A stretch of 8,610 nucleotides of DNA from JBBQQK01 sp038216025 (GTDB lineage Bacteria > Patescibacteriota > UBA1384 > XYA2-FULL-43-10 > 1-14-0-10-43-13): assembly GCA_038216025.1 (NCBI GenBank), contig JBBQQK010000047.1, forward strand, positions 1-8,610. The letters are read 5' to 3'. The position numbers and the translations under genes were made by a program. Positions 4,574 through 8,610 of the stretch are shown here, one piece after another. Numbering within the stretch: the first letter of the stretch is position 1; every line of letters begins with the position of its first letter. The notes under the pieces were generated by a model that was given only the letters and a program-made list of their open reading frames with translations, was not told the DNA's origin and searched no databases.

Positions 4574-4638
4574 AATATAGCAAATCTTGGCTCAAATAAC
4601 CAGATCAATAATTTATCAATAATTTATCAGAAAAGGAG
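4574..4638. promoter_or_regulatory. Divergent promoter/operator region with 11-bp direct repeats
   Basis: ATCAATAATTT occurs at 4604-4614 and 4615-4625, with ATC starting a third unit at 4626. Successive units therefore present the same face of the helix. On the left is the TATATT box of the Xre gene (4579-4574). On the right is AAGGAG (4633-4638), 4 nt before the ATG at 4643. I cannot place a strong -35/-10 pair for the rightward operon. The repeats would overlap its -10 area and are a candidate Xre binding site. Confidence 0.55.
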
Positions 4639-4642
4639 AAGA

Positions 4643-5344
4643 ATGTTTAATCAAGCTCAAGCTTTTAGAGAATATTTAACAAACCGAGAGACTCAGATGG
4701 ATTCAGAAAAATCCCAGGAAAGACACACAAGCAATCTATTTAACGAAAAAACGTTTTACAAAGCTTTCATCAAAGATCTATTGGAAGCAAAAAAGGAAGT
4801 TGTTATCTACAGCCCGTTCACATCTAAATTTAGGACTGATTTTCTCAAACAGACTATCGAAAAGTTGAGACAAAGGAATATTGAAATCTTAATTTTCACG
4901 CGTCCAATCGAAGAGTATGAAAGTGTTTTTCAGGCTCAAATTGAGTGTGCTCTCAAGCGTTATGAAGAATTAGGGGCATGCGTTTTTTATCTTAGCGGCT
5001 CAATTCACGAAAAAGTTGCGGTAATAGATCGGGAGATTCTTTGGGAAGGAAGTCTAAATATCCTTTCACAGCGAGCAAGCAGGGAAATAATGAGGAGAAC
5101 ATCGGGGGAAGCTTCCGCGATAGAGGTGATGGATTATCTGGGTTTGAATAAAAAGCTTGAGGCAGGCTACAAACTGAGATACGAAAATCTTTGCGGAAGC
5201 TTATCTGTTAATTCAAAAAGTAGCCGTAAGCAAAAAACTAAAATATTTTTCCTTGGGTTCGGACTTGCTATGATATTGTGGTGGATATTTCCAATTGTTG
5301 GCGGTATGATACCAGTAATACGATTAATCAGTCATCTATTTTGA
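4643..5344 (+). CDS. PLD-superfamily (HxK) protein with C-terminal membrane segment
   Basis: A 233-aa protein. Residues about 34-150 look like a phospholipase D-type nuclease half: FNEKTFYKAFIKDLLEAKKE, then VVIYSPF, a Rossmann-like strand ILIFTRP, and the signature H122-E-K124-V-A-V-I-D129 followed by GSLNIL (136-141). This subtype is familiar to me as the C-terminal domain of some DNA helicases. Here it stands alone. One HxK motif per chain implies a dimer. Residues about 200-223 are a strongly hydrophobic segment (IFFLGFGLAMILWWIFPIVG) after a basic stretch (KSSRKQKTK), so the domain is probably held on the inner face of the membrane. It is the first gene of an operon, and the next ATG is 10 nt after its stop. 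Substrate is unknown: nucleic acid cleavage is likelier than lipid hydrolysis given the helicase-type relatives. Confidence 0.8.
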   Translation: MFNQAQAFREYLTNRETQMDSEKSQERHTSNLFNEKTFYKAFIKDLLEAKKEVVIYSPFTSKFRTDFLKQTIEKLRQRNIEILIFTRPIEEYESVFQAQIECALKRYEELGACVFYLSGSIHEKVAVIDREILWEGSLNILSQRASREIMRRTSGEASAIEVMDYLGLNKKLEAGYKLRYENLCGSLSVNSKSSRKQKTKIFFLGFGLAMILWWIFPIVGGMIPVIRLISHLF

Positions 5345-5354
5345 GGCGAAAGAT

Positions 5355-6014
5355 ATGAAGAATAAATTTCCAAAACCAACCAAAGAAGAGCTTGAACAAA
5401 TAAAAAAGGTGCTTTTTGAAAAGTATGATGTTGTCATACCTAAGCTCGATCTCATAATGATTATCGATCTAATTAAAGAACTGAATTGGTGGCTAAAGAG
5501 CAAGCAGAGTTCAAATGATTCAATTATAATATCAGAGGAAACAGCGATTGAATTCAGAGATTTAGTCAAACAGGTTCGCGGTGAGGAAATCTCTTTAGCG
5601 GACGCTTGTGAGGAAGCAAAAACATCACTTGTTATGACGGAATACAAGGAAAAGGAAAGAATTTCTAAAGAAATTCGAGCTATATTGGTCGCTCGTATGC
5701 CGATTCCTTATGATCTTGCAGTCGAAGGAGAGATTGTAAATTTGTTTAAATTACAATATGACGCTATTTTAACTAGAAGCCAGCTTGAACAGGTGATACA
5801 ATACCTGACTAGAGTTTTATGGCTTGAAGAAGGTCTCGATGCATCACTTGGGAAGTGCCTAGCTGACCTTCTGATCTATTCCGATAAGCTCAAAAGAGGC
5901 AAAAGGGTAAATGGTCTCAAATTGCATGATGAATTGCGTAAGGCTATTGATGTGGCGGTGGGGCGATTAAATATCCTAAGCACAGGATGGGAGAGACTTT
6001 ACAGAGAAAAATGA
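5355..6014 (+). CDS. Unknown 219-aa protein with internal duplication, second gene of the PLD operon
   Basis: I do not recognise a family. The protein is soluble, charged and predicted mostly helical, with no signal peptide or membrane segment. Two parts resemble each other. Residues 20-47 read LFEKYDVVIPKLDLIMIIDL then IKELNWWL. Residues 130-157 read LFKLQYDAILTRSQLEQVIQ then YLTRVLWL. They share the LF-x(2,3)-YD start, a spaced Leu/Ile pattern and a closing Trp. The protein may thus be two tandem helical repeats. The stop of the PLD gene is 10 nt upstream and GAGG lies 8 nt before ATG 5355, so the two are co-translated. A role as partner, inhibitor or specificity factor of the PLD protein is inference from context only. 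Confidence 0.75.
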   Translation: MKNKFPKPTKEELEQIKKVLFEKYDVVIPKLDLIMIIDLIKELNWWLKSKQSSNDSIIISEETAIEFRDLVKQVRGEEISLADACEEAKTSLVMTEYKEKERISKEIRAILVARMPIPYDLAVEGEIVNLFKLQYDAILTRSQLEQVIQYLTRVLWLEEGLDASLGKCLADLLIYSDKLKRGKRVNGLKLHDELRKAIDVAVGRLNILSTGWERLYREK

Positions 6015-6022
6015 ATAGTTTC

Positions 6023-6145
6023 TTATTTAAATTTTTGTAAACCGCTATTAAATACTCTCTTCAAATCTTCGTAAACTTCTTCTTTGCTATATGCGAGGGT
6101 GTGGTAAATTCTATTCACTCCGTATAGCGGGGGGTCAAGACGACC
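6023..6145 (-). pseudogene. C-terminal remnant of an unrecognised gene
   Basis: A minus-strand frame runs from just after an in-frame TAA (6148-6146) to TAA 6025-6023, 40 codons. It reads GRLDPPLYGVNRIYHT, then LAYSKEEVYEDLKRVFNSG. Composition and the amphipathic final helix look like real protein, yet there is no plausible start and the frame is cut upstream. It is probably the broken 3' end of a gene. The family is not identified. Confidence 0.4.
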
Positions 6146-6183
6146 TTATTCTTTACGTCGACAAAAGAAAAAGAGGTAAAAAA

Positions 6184-6294
6184 ATGCACTACTTTAATCT
6201 ACATAATGATGTTTGAAAAGCTTTAGATACCTGAATTAAACGAATGGGGTTTTCGGACGAAGATTTCCAACCACTTTATCAAATAGAAAACTAA
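6184..6294 (+). pseudogene. Small broken ORF with two in-frame TGA codons
   Basis: ATG 6184 is preceded by GAGGT seven nt upstream and begins MHYFNLHNDV. The frame then meets TGA at 6214-6216 and 6232-6234 and resumes with IKRMGFSDEDFQPLYQIEN before TAA 6292-6294. Residues around both TGAs look like coding sequence, as if Trp or Gly codons had been lost. The frame even remains protein-like after the TAA, to about 6383. Because TGA works as a stop in neighbouring genes, decay is the likely explanation. Confidence 0.35.
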
Positions 6295-6353
6295 TCGACT
6301 AATTATTTTCTGGATAACTTTGAAATGTTATGGATCGATTTTAAAAATGTGGT

Positions 6354-6368
6354 AATCTTAATAAGATT
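6354..6368. promoter_or_regulatory. Small inverted repeat upstream of the Nudix gene
   Basis: AATCTT (6354-6359) and AAGATT (6363-6368) are perfect 6-bp arms around AAT, 37 nt before the start at 6405. This could be an operator. There is no clear -35/-10 pair and only a poor ribosome binding site (GGGA about 10 nt before the ATG). Confidence 0.3.
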
Positions 6369-6404
6369 CAAACAAATACTTTATTAATTTATTGGGATAA
6401 ATTT

Positions 6405-6995
6405 ATGCATCGAAAACCATTTTTAAATCTTCTAAAACAATATAAAAACACCGCGCCTTTAGAGGAGCATGCTGTTGTCGATGAATTAATAGAATATGTT
6501 ACAAAGAACGTAGACTGCTTTGAGAGAAAGCATGAAGAAAACGCAAGACACATTGCAACATCAGTCCTTCTGGTAACTCCAGATTTAAAAAAAGCTCTTT
6601 TCTTATGGCATGCAAAAATTAAGTGTTGGACGCAACCAGGAGGGCACGCAGATGGAGAATCAGCCATTCATGCTGTAGCCCTCAAAGAACTTGAAGAAGA
6701 AACGGGTGTATGCGTTACAAAACTTGTATCTCAAGTCCCACTTGATATTTATCGATTTAGTTATGCATCAGAAGTATTCGGGTACCAGAAAAACATCTAT
6801 AATCTCTTCTTTGTTGCGATTCTTCCGGAAGGTCAAGAGCCGAAAATTATGGAGCCGAATAAATGCGAAGCTATGCGTTGGGCAACATTCAATGAAGCAT
6901 TGGACATGACGAAAGAATTGCCACACGTCGGCACAAAGAGACTGATTAAGAAGTGGCAGAGTTCTGCAAAGAATACAGCGGCTGACGACAAATAA
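6405..6995 (+). CDS. Nudix hydrolase (GGHADG subfamily)
   Basis: A 196-aa protein. Residues about 48-165 form the Nudix fold. The Nudix box lies at 80-102: G80-H-A-D-G-E-S, then K94-E-L-E-E-E-T-G-V102. The REUXEEXGU helix has Lys for the usual Arg but keeps the metal-binding Glu residues E95, E98 and E99. The Glu expected five residues after the first Gly is Ser (S86), with E85 next to it. Nudix enzymes cleave nucleoside diphosphates linked to another group, such as NTPs, ADP-ribose or dinucleotides. The QPGGHADG form is common in uncharacterised cytosolic members, so substrate cannot be given. About 45 N-terminal residues are an extra helical region. The gene stands alone, with a hairpin directly after its TAA. 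Confidence 0.9.
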   Translation: MHRKPFLNLLKQYKNTAPLEEHAVVDELIEYVTKNVDCFERKHEENARHIATSVLLVTPDLKKALFLWHAKIKCWTQPGGHADGESAIHAVALKELEEETGVCVTKLVSQVPLDIYRFSYASEVFGYQKNIYNLFFVAILPEGQEPKIMEPNKCEAMRWATFNEALDMTKELPHVGTKRLIKKWQSSAKNTAADDK

Positions 6996-7027
6996 AAAAG
7001 AGAGAATCAGCGGAAGCCAATTCTCTC
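6994..7027 (-). terminator. Intrinsic terminator of the methyltransferase remnant
   Basis: GAGAGAAT (7000-7007) pairs with ATTCTCTC (7020-7027) around a 12-nt loop. Read leftward it is followed by six T residues (plus-strand A run 6994-6999). It lies 9 nt after the leftward stop at 7037 and overlaps the end of the Nudix gene, so it can also mark the end of that gene. Confidence 0.8.
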
Positions 7028-7036
7028 AGTAATGTC

Positions 7037-7423
7037 CTAGTCGTTTTTTGTGGCCAGGATCCATGAATGTTTTTCATCACTTCCGTAGTCTTTTTCGTTG
7101 AGGATCTCAACGATAGTAAATCCACAGTTTTTGATTATATCAATATTTGTTTGGGTGTCGAAATAACTCCATGCCATCTTTGATCCGCAAAATCCTGTTC
7201 TCTCTTTGTAGCGGACATCTTCAGTGCCGACGGTTATCAGCAAGGGACTGCTTGGTTTGAGCAAGGACGCTATTTTGAAGATTGCTTCAGCATGTTTATC
7301 CCTAGGAATATGGAACAGTGTATAGAGCGAGATGACTGCGTTAAATTGCTCTGCGTGAAAGTTGTGGTCAAGGAAGTCGCCTAAAGGCCCTGTCGTCAAT
7401 TCACGCTTAAAGTCAGCTTTTAG
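7037..7423 (-). pseudogene. N-terminally truncated class I SAM methyltransferase
   Basis: The open frame is closed upstream by TAG 7426-7424 and has no ATG. A TTG at 7399 would give 120 residues. The kept part is the second half of a Rossmann methyltransferase: GDFLDHNFHAEQFNAVISLY, then TLFHIPRDKHAEA, FKIASLLKPSSPLLITVGTE, and the C-terminal strand WILATK. Motif I (the glycine-rich SAM-binding loop) and the first strands are missing, so the product cannot bind cofactor in the normal way. The break lies directly beside the IS5-like element, whose hairpin and promoter start within 30 to 80 nt. Insertion or an insertion-linked deletion probably removed the 5' half. The original target is unknown. 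Confidence 0.75.
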
Positions 7424-7452
7424 CTAGTCTTTTTTACCAATACCATAGTAAC

Positions 7453-7481
7453 AAAACGACCATTAAAATGGTTGTTTTTTT
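7453..7481. terminator. Hairpin terminator upstream of the transposase
   Basis: AAAACGACCATT (7453-7464) pairs with AATGGTTGTTTT (7467-7478), including one G-T pair, followed by further T. It precedes the transposase promoter and would stop transcription entering from outside, a common protective arrangement in insertion sequences. It overlaps the transposase -35. Confidence 0.7.
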
Positions 7482-7501
7482 AGTCCTGGACTTGATATAA
7501 T
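7472..7501 (+). promoter_or_regulatory. Transposase promoter
   Basis: TTGTTT (7472-7477), 18-bp spacer and perfect TATAAT (7496-7501) with the extended -10 TG at 7493-7494. AGGAG at 7523-7527 lies 6 nt before ATG 7534. The -35 falls inside the right arm of the terminator hairpin. Confidence 0.75.
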
Positions 7502-8570
7502 ATATGTGTAATCAATAAGTTCAGGAGAATAACATGTACTCATATCAGCCATCACCATTCAAACTATTCGGATTTTCAGAGTCCGAGATATTAGAGAAAG
7601 CAGTTAATGAAAGTCATCCTTTTCGCACTCTGAATAAATCAATTAATATTGATAGAATCGCAGAACCGTATCGTAAACTTTACTCAAAAACAGGAGCCAA
7701 AGGTGTTCCTGTAGAAAGAGCTATGCGACTACTCGTAATCCAATTTATTGAAGACTACTCTGACCGTGAAATGGAAAGAGCCATTGAAGAAAACATGGCA
7801 ATACGATGGTTCTGCGGGTATGAACTAACAGAAGCAACACCAGATCACAGTTTCTTTGGAAATTTTCGTAAAAGATTGGGAACCAAGAACCTTGGAGATA
7901 TCTTTAAGTTAATCAATGAAGAATTGAAAAGCCAAGGATTGATTGGAGAAACTTTTTCATTTGTTGACTCATCTGGCATTATCACTAAAACTGCTCTTTG
8001 GAACGAACGAGACAAGGCCTTGGCAGAAGGAGCAGAAAAACTAAATAATCAAAATGTTGCGAAATATACCGCCGATAAGCAAGCCAGGTTTGGTTGCAAG
8101 GGCAAGAATAAGTATCACTTTGGCTACAAGCGTCACCACTGCATTGATATGAAACAAGGCATCATCATCAAAGTCGCCGTTACTCCGGCTAATATTTTAG
8201 ATGACCAGGCTTTTAAACATGTCTGTCCTGATCAGGGAATGGCGTTTCTCGATAAGGGTTACGATACTCCAGAAGCAGAGAAAGCAGCCAAAATCAAAGG
8301 CATTCACTTTAGAGCGATTAAAAAGAATAACAGAAAAGACAAAAACCAAGATCTTGATAACTGGGTTTCAAAGACGAGAATGCCCTTTGAATGTAACTTT
8401 TCAAAGCTCAGCAAGAGAGCCAGATACAGAGGAACAGCCAAAGTCCAGTTCCAAGCCTTTGCCCAAGCTATCGCATACAACGCTAAAAAGATAATCAAGA
8501 TAGCTGAATTTAAGTTAATTTCAACCGCTTAACAGCAAGGGTGGATTGTGCTCAGTCAAGACAAAAATCC
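7482..8570 (+). mobile_element. IS5-like insertion sequence (ends not resolved)
   Basis: A single intact DDE transposase gene with its own promoter, preceded by a protective hairpin, next to a truncated gene. I could not find convincing terminal inverted repeats or a target duplication. A weak match joins GTCCTGGACTTG on the left (7483-7494) to the complement of CTCAGTCAAGAC on the right (8550-8561). A shared AGCTA occurs at 7422-7426 and 8592-8596. Coordinates are therefore approximate, and the right end may lie beyond the window. Confidence 0.5.
7534..8532 (+). CDS. IS5-family-like DDE transposase
   Basis: A 332-aa protein, a normal length for the family. The N-terminal region about 40-125 carries the DUF772-type segment (GVPVERAMRLLVIQFIEDYS, then TPDHSFFGNFRKRL). 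The RNase H-like catalytic core follows, with D145 in FSFVDSSGI, D240 in MAFLDKGYDTP and E286 in MPFECNFSKL. The YRG motif at 298-300 and the C-terminal AYNAKKI helix are also typical. It cuts and joins the IS ends. No frameshift or stop is visible, so the element may still be active. Start ATG 7534 is supported by AGGAG 6 nt upstream and an extended -10 promoter. Assignment to IS5 rather than a neighbouring DDE family is from motif style. Confidence 0.9.
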   Translation: MYSYQPSPFKLFGFSESEILEKAVNESHPFRTLNKSINIDRIAEPYRKLYSKTGAKGVPVERAMRLLVIQFIEDYSDREMERAIEENMAIRWFCGYELTEATPDHSFFGNFRKRLGTKNLGDIFKLINEELKSQGLIGETFSFVDSSGIITKTALWNERDKALAEGAEKLNNQNVAKYTADKQARFGCKGKNKYHFGYKRHHCIDMKQGIIIKVAVTPANILDDQAFKHVCPDQGMAFLDKGYDTPEAEKAAKIKGIHFRAIKKNNRKDKNQDLDNWVSKTRMPFECNFSKLSKRARYRGTAKVQFQAFAQAIAYNAKKIIKIAEFKLISTA

Positions 8571-8610
8571 CAATGAATAGACGAATATTAAAGCTAAAAA
8601 AATGATCGCC
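8533..8610. other. Tail of the IS element and right edge of the window
   Basis: No gene start is visible; an ATG at 8573 gives only ten codons. On the minus strand, frames are open toward the edge but resemble nothing specific. In particular I do not see the missing half of the methyltransferase here. Confidence 0.4.

Noticed and set aside
4566..4595. Longer N-terminus for the Xre regulator starting at 4595
   Set aside because: It reads through the TATATT promoter box and adds residues outside the HTH fold.
6184..6294. TGA read as Gly or Trp in this organism
   Set aside because: TGA ends the PLD gene and its partner at natural C-termini with no protein-like continuation, so standard decoding fits better.

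Overview
This is an AT-rich bacterial accessory region. It holds many small genes on both strands, hairpin-rich intergenic DNA, several gene remnants and pieces of two kinds of mobile element. The gene mix (tiny stand-alone GIY-YIG proteins, Fic proteins fused to winged helices, a GGHADG-type Nudix protein) and the repeated intergenic hairpins remind me of Candidate Phyla Radiation (Patescibacteria) genomes. That is inference from style; no taxonomic marker gene is present. TGA acts as a normal stop where it can be tested (5342-5344, 6012-6014), so no alternative code is needed.

Layout: 3-170, 3' end of a Y1 (IS200-like) transposase. 171-620, two strong hairpin terminators, copy 1 of a dispersed repeat and otherwise empty DNA. 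621-1664 (-), Fic protein with an N-terminal winged helix whose catalytic His is Gln, preceded by an array of TGTCGGGATAAT-type half-sites lying on its promoter. 1858-2094 (-), GIY-YIG protein 1. 2095-2472, hairpin, repeat copy 2 and the operator/promoter of the next gene. 2473-3603 (+), canonical class II Fic protein. 3669-3905 (-), GIY-YIG protein 2. 3906-4352, a gene-free stretch packed with hairpins, a 28-bp tandem repeat, a large folded element ending like a tRNA or tmRNA 3' end, a terminator and repeat copy 3. 4353-4565 (-), small Xre-type regulator. 4643-6014 (+), two-gene operon encoding a PLD-type (HxK) protein with a C-terminal membrane segment and an unknown protein with an internal duplication. 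6015-6404, two decayed coding remnants. 6405-6995 (+), Nudix hydrolase. 7037-7423 (-), methyltransferase lacking its SAM-binding N-terminus. 7453-8610, IS5-like element with an intact DDE transposase.

How the genes may work together: the divergent Xre regulator, the PLD-membrane protein and the duplicated-domain protein form the most convincing functional unit. It has the layout of a regulated toxin or defence cassette, with an 11-bp-period repeat in the shared promoter region. Each Fic gene carries its own DNA-binding domain and has inverted or direct repeats over its promoter, which suggests autoregulation. All four intact minus-strand genes have a -10-like hexamer only 6 to 8 nt before the ATG and no Shine-Dalgarno. 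The plus-strand Fic, PLD and transposase genes instead have good AAGGAG or AGGAG sites. This points to mixed leaderless and leadered expression.
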